This document shows positions 14,495-26,900 of a stretch of DNA of 64,000 bases, in pieces. A model generated the notes under the pieces. The model was given only the letters and a program-made list of their open reading frames with translations. It had not been told where the DNA came from and did no database searches. Made by a program: the position numbers and the translations under genes. The stretch's first letter is position 1; the number at the start of each line of letters is the position of its first letter. This stretch comes from Spisula solida (taxonomy: Eukaryota > Mollusca > Bivalvia > Venerida > Mactridae): positions 52,807,401 through 52,871,400 of the forward strand of contig OX365948.1 in assembly GCA_947247005.1 (NCBI GenBank), written 5' to 3'.

Positions 14495-14566
14495 ACCCAG
14501 CCGTATTTGAACCCGATGTCGCCCGATTAGACGACAGCGGCTCTAACCATTGAGCTACAAAGAATA
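14495..14566 (-). repeat. tRNA-derived SINE head or tRNA pseudogene
   Basis: Read on the minus strand, TAGCTCAATGGTTAGAGC fits a Pol III box A and GGTTCAAATAC fits box B at tRNA spacing. The stems do not pair well, so it is not a working tRNA. Confidence 0.6.
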
Positions 14567-14580
14567 AGGTCGTAAGTACA

Positions 14581-15470
14581 AAAGTGCCATTTGTTGTAGA
14601 AAACCAGAAAAAAATGTCTGAAAAAATACTCTTTACTTATGGAAAAAGAAACAAGCTTTTCCAACTTCAGGTCAACATGACCTGTTCTGATTTTGATGTA
14701 AATTGGTTCATAGGATACACCTTGTCATGCAGAATATGTATGGGTCATATAAGGCCTTATTGGTTTACTTATGTATGCAGGCAATGTTTTGAGATTTTAA
14801 GTTTGTGGATTTTAAAAAGCAATTTTGTATGCGACCCTTTTATTACTCCTTTCTTCCAGTACCTTTACTGTGCATTCTCGCTCTTTTTATGTATTACTCC
14901 ATTCTACGAAGGAGCACAGAAACTAGTTTTAAATACTCACGTTTTTGCACCTTATATGTAAGGTGCACATACCTATATTCAGTGGAGATAAATACCACTG
15001 GTCACATTTAGAGTTATTGTGTTCCTCATTTGGTAAAATCCCCATTGCTTTTCAGAAACTTTATGATGAAACTTATTGCAACAAAAAACTTTGTGAGGGT
15101 GTGTAAGAAGTTGCAATATGAGCAATTATGAGAACCCGAACATGTTTATTAACTTTTTATCTGTGTTACACAGTCATGTATAATAATTATTATTATTACT
15201 ATACCATATTTATATAGCCCTTTTTCATGCATATACACGTTCAAAAGTGCTGTGCAATCACAATTAAGACATGGTTAAAACAATATACATAACTCATACA
15301 ATTATATAAGCACAAGTTTAAAAATCAAGGGTATGACTCAAATACGAAAAAGGAGATTTCCCGACGAAAAGGATGAAAAGGAAATTCCTCAAATTACTGA
15401 CAATTTGTTTGATCACAATTCAAGACATATTTTTTAAATACAAATGTGCAGTTTTCCGACTAGTATTGAC
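14581..15470. other. AT-rich spacer
   Basis: A 125-codon plus-strand frame (14584-14961) has no recognisable domain and is probably chance. At 15195-15285 there is a remnant of a dispersed repeat built on 'atttatatagccc' and 'gtgctgtgcaatcacaatt'. Confidence 0.4.
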
Positions 15471-15632
15471 CACAGGAACTTGCATTTATAAATTGAAAAA
15501 AAAAATGTTTTTCAAATATTTATTTCACTGGGCCTACTGTACAGCCTGTATTTAAATATAGAGCCTGCACAGTAGGCCCAGTGAAAAAATATTTTTTTCA
15601 TTTTTTAAAAATCATAAATGCAAGTTCCTGTG
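15471..15632. mobile_element. 162-bp MITE with 7-bp target duplication
   Basis: The ends are inverted copies of CACAGGAACTTGCATTTAT, and a second inverted block near the middle (TTCACTGGGCCTACTGT) makes the element largely self-complementary. TATTGAC is present directly outside both ends, so the insertion boundaries are exact. Confidence 0.85.
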
Positions 15633-15789
15633 TATTGACATAGCCTGATGATTTTGTACCACGGTGAGTTGACCAGACCATTCTTCCAGCATTGGCCACT
15701 CAGAATACCGACTGTAGGCTAGTACTGTGTACAAGCACCTGAATGACTGGTATATATCCCTTCCATGACTCTCATCTTACTTACTCACA

Positions 15790-16033
15790 TGGGGACTGTT
15801 TTATCAAAGCACTTAATATGGAAATCTTAAACTTAGCTCAAATTTAAATTCTTTAGAACTCTTTGATAGCTACAACTTGTGACAGAGGGTCGTTCAATAT
15901 TAATAATTTTTCAGTCAATGAGCCCCTACAAACAATGCTTGTTCACAATGTGTATGTTTTAAAGAATAATTAAGAATTTAAATTTGAACGTAAGTTTAAG
16001 ATTTCCGTAAGTGCCTTGATAAAACAGTACCCT
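15790..16033. mobile_element. TIR element, about 244 bp
   Basis: The ends are inverted copies of ACTGTTTTATCAA(A/G)GCACTTA; the pairing continues inward through AAATCTTAAACTTA. Non-coding. Confidence 0.75.
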
Positions 16034-17181
16034 GATGCATAGGCGGAGTAGACATTGACAGCGCATTTTTAATATTTAATAATGATATTCATCTGCTGAT
16101 AAATACACAGTAATATTACATTGATTCACTCAGATTCTTGGTGTGATTTCAGTAATAACCCGTACGCTTTAGTAGTCAACAATTTGATTTATTGAGATGA
16201 CTGTAAAAATGTTTATATAAATGATAAAACAGTACATTAGCTTGTTAATCATATTTATCAGTAACCAAGTTGTTACCATCGAGTTCATTGACCTGTAGTA
16301 CTAATGTACAACTTTGTTTGATCCTTTACACAATTGAAAAAACCAATAGCATGTATTCCAAGGGAAACAACTCAAAATAGTAAGTATGCTCAGAAGTTCA
16401 GACGATTGCCTCCCCTACTAAAAACTTAACCACATTTTTTTCTCAGTCTGTAGTGTATTTTTATTTATTCACAACCTGCATGTTAATGCCAAGCGTTTTT
16501 ATTAGCTTACCTGTCACAAAGTAACATGGTGATTTTTTATCACTCTTTGTTCATCAGTCGCCTGTCCAAAATTGGGCCTAATCTTTATGAAACTAGATCA
16601 CAATATGAAAACCTGCACGACAGGTGACCAACCTAGGTTCCTCTTGTGTTGGGACAATCCAATTCGAGAACATAAAAATCTTGAAAAAATATGACATCAT
16701 TGTGTTAAATCCCACTGCAAACTCACCATTCTGTACTTATATACGAACTATATTAAAAGTACACCAATAGTAAATGGCGAAGACTACCAATCCTGCACCC
16801 ATAGACATTGGAATCTTTAGGGTATTGTACGAGCTCTTGAAATTTCACTAGATTTTTGTGACACTAATTTTTACACCAACCTCTCACGAAAATAACTTAA
16901 AGACACATGACAATATTTGAGATGAAATTTGGCTCAGATTGAGATGCTTCGAGAGATTGGGGCTCGATACCTAACATAGGCATGTAAAAACTGAACAATT
17001 CAATGTTTCCATAATCATTTTATTCAAGTGCATTTACCAACATTTAAATATTACAGAACAGAATGACAAATGTAATACAATACAAATAACCAGTAGTATT
17101 GTTTGTTGCTCGCTAGAGCAAGGAAAATATACATCAACATAAAAGTCAAATATTTGAAAATGGAAGGTTTCTCTATCATAC
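16034..17181. other. AT-rich spacer, nothing recognised
   Basis: No exon-like frame and no clear repeat unit. CpG is scarce. Confidence 0.4.
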
Positions 17182-17366
17182 ACAGGAAAAATGTCCACGC
17201 ATGTTCAACATATGTATCTAACACCGTATGATTTTCATATGTAAAACGTACGTTTCCCATAATATTCAGCCATATGTAAAACATACGGCATGCTTTTTTG
17301 TGTATTACCTTATGTTTTCAACCGTATGTTTTTCATATGTTGAACATACCTGGAAGTTTTTCCTGT
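17182..17366. mobile_element. Inverted-repeat element rich in 'catatgt' and 'acgtatg' words
   Basis: The ends pair over ACAGGAAAAA and ATGTTCAACATATG. The interior repeats 'ttttcatatgt' and 'aaaacatacgg' in both orientations, giving several possible hairpins. Confidence 0.6.
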
Positions 17367-18512
17367 CTATGAACATGATGGCCATGATATAGTGCAATTT
17401 TATTAACTTGACAATAAATACAGAACTTCACAGTATCTGCACATTATAGCCATGTCAATGAGGATTACCAATGTATAGTTTGCAGCTACCAAGTAATTAT
17501 GTATATTTTGACAGGTAAAATTTTTTGCGACTTTTGCACTCACCAGAAAACTACCGGTAGTAACAATTTGGGGAGAGATGATTTTGGAATTCTGAAACTA
17601 GTTACAGGAAATTTAATCAAACCAGTTAATGGGCCACCATATTGAAATGGTGTTTCCTTTCCTGACAGGTTACCCTATACATCCAGCTATTTTACATTTC
17701 AATGGATCAAGTAAGGTGATCAGGCAGGTCAAAGATTGACAAAAAATGTGTTCAGAATCTGGAGGGTCAATAATGTGCAAATTAGAATACAGTCCAGGAA
17801 AACTGGTTAGGTGAATTGGTCGCCGAATGTTACCGATGTTGAAAAACGGCTTTAGACCTGAATGAACAAACAAACAATTCATTATAATGAACACTTTTCA
17901 TAGAGGAATTGAAACGAAGGAAAATGAGTATTCACATGAGCTCACAACTGGCACTACTGGTATATAATATGCCGAAGTGATTCAACATGGAAGTCACTGG
18001 AGTTATTTTTAAATCCCTGGCTTAAATATAAGTACTAATTTCATAAATATATCATATACATACATAACATAGTTAATTCTCACCATTTGAACAGTATGGA
18101 GACATAAATTCATCCACAACTTATTTCCAATACAAAAAAAGTATAAATATATTAAATACAACACTTATTTACATTCAACAAAAAAAATTATGTAACAATA
18201 TTTCATTGCATTAAATAATGTAAGAATTGTATATGTGTAAACAAGGAAATATTTAATTCTACATTTTATCCAACATAAACATGAATACCAGGAGCCTGTT
18301 GCCTAATCAAAGCACTACCGAGCACTTGATAACGCTATGCTAGTAAACAGTTTGTTTCAAAACAGACAAAGCAAAATGTTTAAATGCTACCAGCAAGCAC
18401 TCCTAAATAGTAAACCATTGCACAGCTAAGCACAATCGAACCCTACTGAAGCGGTCCGTTGCACAACAAAGCGCTCGGTAGCAGTCGACTAGCGAAGTGC
18501 TGAGAAAAGGTA

Positions 18513-18690
18513 TACAGTCAGAACTCGATACAACGACACTGTTCGTTTCCAAGAAAAATGTCGTTGTAACGAGTATGTCAGTATACTGAATTGATACAAA
18601 GAGCGTTTCAATACTTTTGTCCCCAAATATGATGTCAGTATAATGAATTTGTCAGTATATCGGATGTCGTTATATCGAGTTCTGACTGTA
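18513..18690. mobile_element. Nested TA-flanked MITE
   Basis: The ends are inverted copies of CAGTCAGAACTCGATA; TA sits outside each end, as with Tc1/mariner-type insertions. It splits the surrounding element. Confidence 0.8.
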
Positions 18691-18720
18691 CTGTGCTGGC
18701 AGCATGTCATAGCATAGATG

Positions 18721-18863
18721 CATGGGTGCAAGTGAAAAATTCTGAAAAACCAGAAATCCTCAAAAATTGTCGATTTATATAATAGAGAAAATAAAGAAAA
18801 ACAGACTTTTTGGTACATTTGAAAACCTGACATCAGGTATATACCGGAAAACTTGCACCCATG
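18721..18863. mobile_element. Second nested MITE with TAGATG duplication
   Basis: The ends are inverted copies of CATGGGTGCAAGT. TAGATG is found immediately outside both ends. Confidence 0.8.
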
Positions 18864-18923
18864 TAGATGTAGGAAAGCGCTCGATAGCACTATTTGGTAG
18901 CAGTTTGGTTAGACAACGGGAAC

Positions 18924-20290
18924 TATGTCAACCGTCAATGCTAATTCAAAGGGAAGCAACTCTAACAACTTAACAATAAGGGTCCCTAGATCCCAGATTT
19001 CAAACAGAAGTATTAATTTCTTCATGTGTACAAAGGGAAATAACTCTTACAAACAATCTTGGCAAAAAAGTAAATTTCTTAGTTCACATAATTTCGATAA
19101 ATACTCATCAAACAAGGCAGACCAAAAGAAAAGTAAATACAAAGGTTAAAAATTTAAACAGAAATGTATATTATTATACTATTATTACAATAAAAATTCA
19201 AAAGAAAATAAATATAAATTGGCAAACATGAAATAATTAAATCAAAACAAAACTGAAAGTACAAGGGGACTACTAAATACAAAAAAACCTTGCCTAAAAA
19301 TATCTGTACAATTATCATTCAAAAATTGAAATACATGCCAAAAAATAAAACCTGAGCAAAAGTCAACAGTTGAATTAAATAAATACTACATGAACACTGG
19401 CTTTAAGAGAACACATTTACAATACTTTGGCCGAAACAAATCAACATTGTGCTTCTGGTAGCATGCCGAAAAAAAATTGGGGTACATAGGTAGGGAAAAT
19501 ATGTTTTTCCCAGTTTTAAAATCTATTTATTTCTTGCGCCGAAAAATCCACAATCTGCACTGACTTCAAGCAAAATGTTATAAAATAATTAAGGGTACAA
19601 GCAAAATAAAGGGGTACCGGTACGCCAGGTTACAAGAACCCCAATATCGTATTGTTTTGGCCTTATTCCTAAAGGTCATGAACATCATGTTTTTCACCAT
19701 GTATAATGAGTCTACTATAAGCTTATACTAAGCATCTAATTCTATTTCAACTAATGTACAGTTCAAAAAGAATACTAAAGGCACTTCTAAGCAACTATAT
19801 TCATATCAACAAAATAATACTAAATTAAATAACTCAATATTTTAATATTCTGTAAAATCAGCAATTTTTGCGAAGGATTAACTTTCACTATATTCGCAAA
19901 TTTTATATTTCAGGAAAATTTAATTATACACGTGAGCTGAAACAACAATAGTAAAACCCAGGATAAAGTTCTTTCTGAAGTTTGAAAATCGTGAGCATTT
20001 AACGTCGCAAACTACTTCAGAGAAACAAGTTTGCAAAATTACAACCTAGCAAAAAATCCTGATTTTACAGCATTCAAAGAATATTGAGAACATACATGCA
20101 CATTTCTACGATGTTGATTATATGATCTTAGACATTGGATGCTGCAAATATCTAAATCCTCAAAAAATAAAATTTCATATTCATAGTAAGTGATCTTATA
20201 AAAGTTAATTCATCCTTATATATAGTTCCAAAGTCAAAAAAGATAATATGAGTGAATATGTTATAAAGTTCTTTACCATGCATGTAATAT
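18924..20290. other. AT-rich, nothing recognised
   Basis: No protein-like frame. It may contain the 3'UTR of ATAD2 or an intergenic spacer; the sequence does not decide. Confidence 0.35.
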
Positions 20291-20817
20291 CAGGGGTCCT
20301 ACTGAGGCATAATGCCCAATCCTGAAAATAAGGTGCCAGCCTATTACGGGTGGCACTAGCCTACATCATGAAGCTAAAACTCTGTTTTGAACATAGCTCT
20401 ATTTTTCAAATCCGGCTATGAAATTTCAAATGACAATTACTTAGATATTATGTATAACTTTTTATTGAATAACTTTTTATTGATAAGTTTATTCCCGCTA
20501 GAGCAGCAAATCTGAATTTCAGGGGTGTCAACAGAGCCAAATTAAAAATCCTGAAAATCATATGACAGCCAACCTTTATTGCCAAACAAGATGCCTCCCA
20601 ACCAGATTGTTTCCATATTTAACTCATTTTTTATTGAATAAAATCCTCCAGAGCAGATTAAATGGACCATAACTTTGCCATTTCTTAAGATATTTTAATC
20701 AAATAACTTGTATTTTGGTCAGTAATCATAGCTCTTTCAGGATAGATAAATCCGGAATTCCGCATTAATCAGGAATATTGACACCCCTGGGATTTCTAGG
20801 ACCCCTGATATTTTCAA
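20291..20817. mobile_element. Composite: CAGGGGTCCTAC element interrupted by a CAGGGGTGTCAAC element
   Basis: The outer ends are CAGGGGTCCTAC and GGACCCCTG. The inner element, 20520-20789, has ends CAGGGGTGTCAAC and TTGACACCCCTG. Outer relatives without an insertion are at 28027-28256, 32483-32748 and 35878-36132; inner relatives are at 21103-21350, 27211-27742, 33152-33419 and 62099-62317. Confidence 0.8.
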
Positions 20818-20854
20818 AGTATGACACAATAGAATGGTAGATCTATGAGCACAA

Positions 20855-20938
20855 TCAGGAAATACTGTCTCTAGTCTGTTCAGATTTCATCCGTGCTGTA
20901 ACACTTGTTGTGTACTGCTTTAAACGCACTTCCATCTT
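20855..20938 (-). CDS. ATAD2: ATAD2 exon 26, terminal coding exon (residues 1663-1689)
   Basis: It encodes [27 protein letters not shown] then TGA. The opening KME corresponds to human QKMEQEVENF at the very C-terminus. Acceptor ATTACAG, phase 0. The 3'UTR and poly(A) site lie to the left, but TTTATT matches there (20461, 20476, 20575) fall in repeats, so I do not choose one. Confidence 0.85.
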   Translation of the reverse strand, partial: KMEVRLKQYTTSVTARMKSEQTRDSIS

Positions 20939-23900
20939 CTGTAATAGAAATATCAACATACGTGAATAATGTATTTTGTTTGTTTTATTTTGGTTTAACA
21001 CATTTTCTCAAAAAATGTTCAGTTATATACAACGGCAAATCCACCTTACCAGTTATTTCCTGGACTGTATCCTAGTCAGTACTAACTAACCCTTCCATAA
21101 GCACGGGTGTCAATAGAGCCAAATTAAAAATCCTGAAAATCATATGCGGCCGACCATTTAGGCCAAATAAGAGGCCTTCAACCACAATGTTACCACATTT
21201 TACTCAGTTTGTATTGAATAAAATCCTCAGGGCAGATTAAATTGACAGTAACTTCGCCATTTATTGAGATATTTTTATCTAGTAACTTTTGTTTTGGTCA
21301 GAAATCATAGCTCTTTCAGGATAGTTAAATCAGATATATTGACAGCCCTGCTTAAGGAAACAGCAACTCCTCAACATGAGGAGGAAAAGCAACAGTGCAA
21401 CACCTGCCATGACCTGACATTAACCACTGGACCACAACTGCCCTAATGGACAATGTAATCAGTTACCTTCATGATTCTGTTTAAAAGAATAGGTTAAAGC
21501 CTAGTTTTAAGCTTAGACCAAATTCTGAACAAACCTGTTACGGAGAACCTTGCACAAACTGTATTTGTAAAACACCAGACTGTGGTTCTCTTAATGTCAA
21601 ATAATACAGTTATCACTGTTTTTGTCTTAATTTGTCTTATTAACATTTTTCACAGTGATTTTGAATCTTTTTGATCCTGTATTTATTGACTTTATTTTTT
21701 ACGCCAAAACGTTTGTAACGTTTTTTACGCCAAACGTCATAACCCATGACGTTGTTTATTTCTTTGTTTATTATTATCATTGTTCCTGATGAAGACTTGA
21801 GAATACAGTTGAAACGTTGAGCAATTCTGGAGTTTGTCTTGTTTTACTTTATTTATAAAACAACATATAACTTACTGTAACCATCTCTGTTCTATTAAAT
21901 TCCTTCCTGTGGTCAAATATACACTGAGCGAACAAACTGTGCAACTTTTCCAGTCTTGGTACGGTATAATCTTGCGTCCACAATACCGTGTTGTCAAGCA
22001 ACTGAACCAGTCTACCCATATCAACGATGAAAGGTTCTCGTTGTTCTGTTAATATCTCAACAGCTTTCTCCTGAGCTTTAGTATGAACACGAGATCTGGT
22101 GAGATGGAAAACTGGAGAATGTGCTGAAAATTAAATTATAACACAAGTGTGAACATAAAATCGGGTGAAATTTTTAAATACAGTTCAACCTCTGTAGAGC
22201 AACACCCTTTGGGAGCTGCAAATATTGGCCGTTATACAGAGATTGTTGCTATACAGAGGTTGAATTCATAGTTAATATCAGCTTAGGGAAATTTTGAAGG
22301 TGTTGCTTGAGAGAGGTTGTTGCTCCACAGAGGGCCGCTCTGGAGATTTACTGTATTGTTTTAAGTCCAGATGATCAGTATAGTAGATACCAGCTTATGG
22401 AAATTTTGAAGGTGTTGTTTGAGAGAGGTTGTTGCTCTACAGAGGGCTGTCTGGAGAGGTTGTACTGAACTGTTTTTAGTCCCATTGATCAACAATATTT
22501 CAGTCATACAGAGACTACCAAGTCACATTATCCTGACACCGGACGAACCAGCAGTTACCTGGAACTAACTATGGCGAGTGTCAAGCAAGGCAGATATAAC
22601 AGTACCGTTTTTAATCACTTTACTTTAGTAAGTTACAGCCCGACACTCTCACCCAGTCTAACGGGACGCAGGATAAACCAGCTAATACTGTATCATACAT
22701 AGTAACAACAAATGTGGTTTATCCATAAAAAATGTTTACTTTCAAGAGAAATTGAGCCTTTAAACGGCATCCTGAGGGTCAAAAAAGTGTTTTTATAAAT
22801 TTCAGGGGTAGTCGGACAATTGATAGGTTGAATGAAAACCCTGCAAAACATAATATGGGAGATTTTTACCTTCTTTCTGAGAAGCGTCTTCAGTTACATT
22901 ATTTTGTTCTTCCTGAGTATTTGCAGTTTCCTGAAATTTAAATGGCAAATGAAAATTTTTTAAAATAAGAGTTTCATGAAATTTAAACAGAAAATGAAAC
23001 AATTTTAAAATACAGATTAAGATATAGCAGAGAAATACAGGACAGTTTCAATTTTCTCACATTGTCTGGATGCTATCTGTAAATTGATATTTTGCATGAC
23101 TATTATGGAGTTTGTGTACACAATCTTACAATATAAATGTATTTATAGTCTATGGAGTAACATATAAAAGAACCTACCTGAACATTGGTCCCAGGTATTG
23201 CTGACACATTATTTTCTGTCAAAACAGTTAACTTGCTAACACTATCATTTGAATCTCCGTTACTGTCTGAACTACCCACACCACTATCCACGAAACCCTC
23301 AACACTTATACCCCCTGATTTCCCTTCACTATCCTTATCTGGCACAACAGGGCACTGATTACTAGTCTCATCGTGATTACTCATAACTTTTGAAATTGGA
23401 CTCTTGGTCAGTTTTTCACTCGATTTTCGGGTAGTTCTAGGTTTTTGCTCAGTGTCATTGGAATTATCTACAGGTCTGGGAGATTTCATGCCGGATGAGA
23501 GTCTGGTGGAGGAATGCGCGCAATCAGCGCGAGGAGATCGTGAGCGCTTAGGAGATTCCGTGTGAGATCGGTTGGTCGCTTGAGGAGATTTCTGGGTTTC
23601 TGATCTTGGAGATCTTTGACTAGCAGGGGATCTCGCACCACCGTCTTTGGGTGATTTCATACTTACGTCCACACTTAAACATTCATTTAAAGAGTCTTTC
23701 TTACTTGAACTTACATCTAACTTCTCTATACATTTATCAGGAGAGTTTGTTCTTAGCGATTTCATTTCATCTTTATTAAGATTTCTTGGTGATTTAATGA
23801 ACACAGTTCCGTCGATCGCGATTTCATCAGTTTCCATCTCCTCCATATCAACACTGTCATTAAGACTATTCTCTGCATCGTTATCATCACCAACATCATC

Positions 23901-26900
23901 ATCGTCATCCTGATTGTCTATTTCATCCTGAACGGCGACCAGGCAATCAGATTCAGAGACCGTTCTCTTTGGTTTAAACTTTCGCCGTTTTCGCGATCTA
24001 TAACTCTTACTCCCCCAAATGTCCTTTTTTACTGGCTTTTTTAAAGATGATGATTTTGTATTTGAGCCTAATTTGTTCCCTGAATTTGAACCCTGAGAAG
24101 ACTTCAATCCTGAGCTACTTTTTCCAGATGGAATAGTTTTTTTCAATTGTCCCTGAGGTGTTGAGTTATTTTGTTTCTCCTTTTCCGGAGACATCTGCAA
24201 TCTCTTCAAAGCTCGAGCATTTCGTTCAACGTCTTCCAAGGAGGGACCGTTCTGAACATCGGCCCCTTGGAGTCTTCGACTAATTCTAACGGATAAATCC
24301 TGATTTGATGGTGACACGGAGGTAGACTGTTTAGTAATGGCAAGAGGATGCATGGGTCCTGAATTAAGTGGTCTGGTATGATAAAATGATGGCGCTGTTT
24401 TCGTTCCTTCTTCACCTGAATCAGAAAATAAATCAAAATTTACAAGAACACAAATAACTTATAAGACGACCAGGATTATAGGACACACCAGACAATTTAC
24501 TCCCAAATGGGGATTTTTTTTCTCAGATTCGTGTATATTCCAGGTCACCCTATAAGCTGGTATATACGGTAATATTATGGGTATATAAAGATTAGAAACA
24601 CCCATGCAAAGTTTTCAATCTAATACATGCAGTGGTTATAGGAATTTGCACATTAGATCAATACCGAAGCCTAATAAGAGCAATAACTTTTAATAAATTC
24701 AACAAACTGTGAACAGATTATTTCATATCGAAGGACTGGCGACTAGGTAGGAATCTCAAATATTCTGACATAAAATTCCCTGACTTTTCCGTGACCAAAG
24801 TGCAGTTTACCCTTGAACAAAGAACAGTCTTCCAAAGAGCAGTTTTCCCTGACCAAAGCAGTTTTCAGACTTTTTAAGAGCAATTTGGCCACCAAAGCCT
24901 TTCATCTGCACAAACTATTGTAATAAAATATAGACAGCAGATATCTTAACACAAACTATAGTAATCATAAATATAATGATACCTCGTTTCTTTCTGGACT
25001 CAATAATTGTTTCACATAGCTTTTCAAATTCTGAGTCCAGCTCAGTCTTGATGATAGCATTAGTTGTGTCTTTCAGAGCACATGCTCGATGTCTTATCAC
25101 TCGACCTGAATAAAAGAAGACCTACCTATCAGTAAAAGGCATACAAATGAAACAAGAAATATCACTAAATGTGATGAATACCCCCAGAAACTGCTTGACA
25201 CAGTCAGATATGCACAACTAGACTTGGTACTGATCAGTCATGCAAAGTTTTGTTGAAATCCGACCAAGGGTTACAGAGAAATAGCGCGGACAAAATTTAT
25301 AAGTGTAAAAAACAAAGGGCCATAACTCCTTAAAATTTATCCGACCTGCGTGTGCCGACGATATGCACAACTAGACTTGGTACTGATCAGTCATGCAAAG
25401 TTTCGATGAAATCTGACCAAGGGTTACAGAGAAATAGCGCGGACAAAATTTGCACGGACCAACCGACCAACCAACCAACCGACCAACCAACCTCAAGCAT
25501 GACTCCAATATAGCCCCCATATACTATGTATCTGGGGGTATAATGAGTGAGATTTTATTTAGCAAGAGCAAATATTTTTGTAAAAAATTGTTTCAAGTCC
25601 CACTGGTCAACAGTATTTCTGTCATATGGGAAATACCGAGACATATTATCTTGACACCGGACAAACCAGCGACTACATGTGCAGTTCCATTTAAAATGCC
25701 TCATGAGTACAGAGAAATAGTGCAGATAACAAATATGAATACAACTAAAATATCTGAGAATATGCACAACTAGACTTGGGAGCAAGTTTCATTGAAATCC
25801 AACCGATGGTTAAGGAGACAAACACAGACAGCAAGGGCCAAACTGAGGCGTAATGCTCAATCCTTAAAATATGGCGCTAGTATGTTCCGGTGCCAATAGA
25901 GCACACCCCTTTGATTGCTGAAGTATACTAAAATTATGCAAGTATTATACAATATCTTACTTTGAGGATCTTTGTCAGGGTTGTATTCCAGTGCATTTAG
26001 ACAGATTTGATTGATGTCTGTTAGGAATTCTTTCACTGATTGATAATGATGTAGATCTATCTTCGACATCATGGTAGATAAATCCATCGGCTTCTTGATA
26101 ATGTCGTAATAATCAGGCACCTAAAATACACAAACAAGTAATAAAGACTTGCAAGCAATACAGAAGTCCTCGACCGGTTTGAAGCCATTTTCAATGTTTC
26201 TGTTGTCATAGCAACCACAATTTTGGACGGAATCAAAATATTTTGGGACGTGCATTATCCTCTTATTGCCCCCTATCCACATACCAAGTTTCATAAACAT
26301 AGCGTGGAAACTGTTCGAGTTATGTCAGGATCCAGATTTTTTTGACGGACTGACTGACAGACGGCAAACCTAGTCCTCTCCAGTCAAAAACCGGTAGGGG
26401 ACTAATAAACTAGAAATGTGTACATACATGTAGCCTCATAAAAATATTGTTAGAAATTGATGTCAGCTGATTGGAAAATTAAACAGATAATTTCCTGTCA
26501 ATTATTGAGCATAGAACTTAACATTATGTGTCCTGAACACTCCATAAAGAATAATCCAACCTGAAATTCCTGAACACATGCACAACAAGGCTGGGTACCA
26601 AGTATTCATGTTAAGTTTCAGTGGAATCAGACCAGTAGTTAAGAAGTAAAAGCATGGACAAAATGGTCGAAAATGGGCATACAGTATAATTTATGATTCT
26701 TTTTTTTTAAATTCTCTAACTTGCAGCCAGAAAGGAAATAACATGCTTATTTATTATGATTAAAAACTTAGTTCACAATTAACTTACATCTTCTATGTCA
26801 ACAGGTTTTGTGAATATAAAAAACTTTCTATCTCTTCCAAGTTTGTTGAGAACATCACGCAAGAATAATCTTAGTTCTGTGAGGGTAGCCTCTTCATGTT

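Larger units (their letters stand above)
18292..18923. mobile_element. TIR element (GAGCCTGTTGCCTAA family) containing two nested elements
   Basis: The left end GAGCCTGTTGCCTAATC and the degenerate right end TTAGACAACGGGAAC are inverted relatives. A second member, without these insertions, is at 49615-49989. Shared internal text such as 'agcggtccgttgca' and 'gcgctcggtagc' confirms the family. Confidence 0.75.

Noticed and set aside
14495..14566. A functional tRNA gene
   Set aside because: Box A and box B are present but the acceptor and other stems do not pair; better explained as a SINE head or pseudogene.
21987..22123. Ending ATAD2 exon 25 at the GTATTG donor (21986)
   Set aside because: The frame continues past it into [20 protein letters not shown], which matches the conserved C-terminus, and reaches a better donor (GTAAGT) at 21875 with the right phase.
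25450..25773. 107-codon plus-strand frame beginning in a microsatellite
   Set aside because: It starts in a CCAA/CCGA repeat and continues through SINE-like sequence in an ATAD2 intron.
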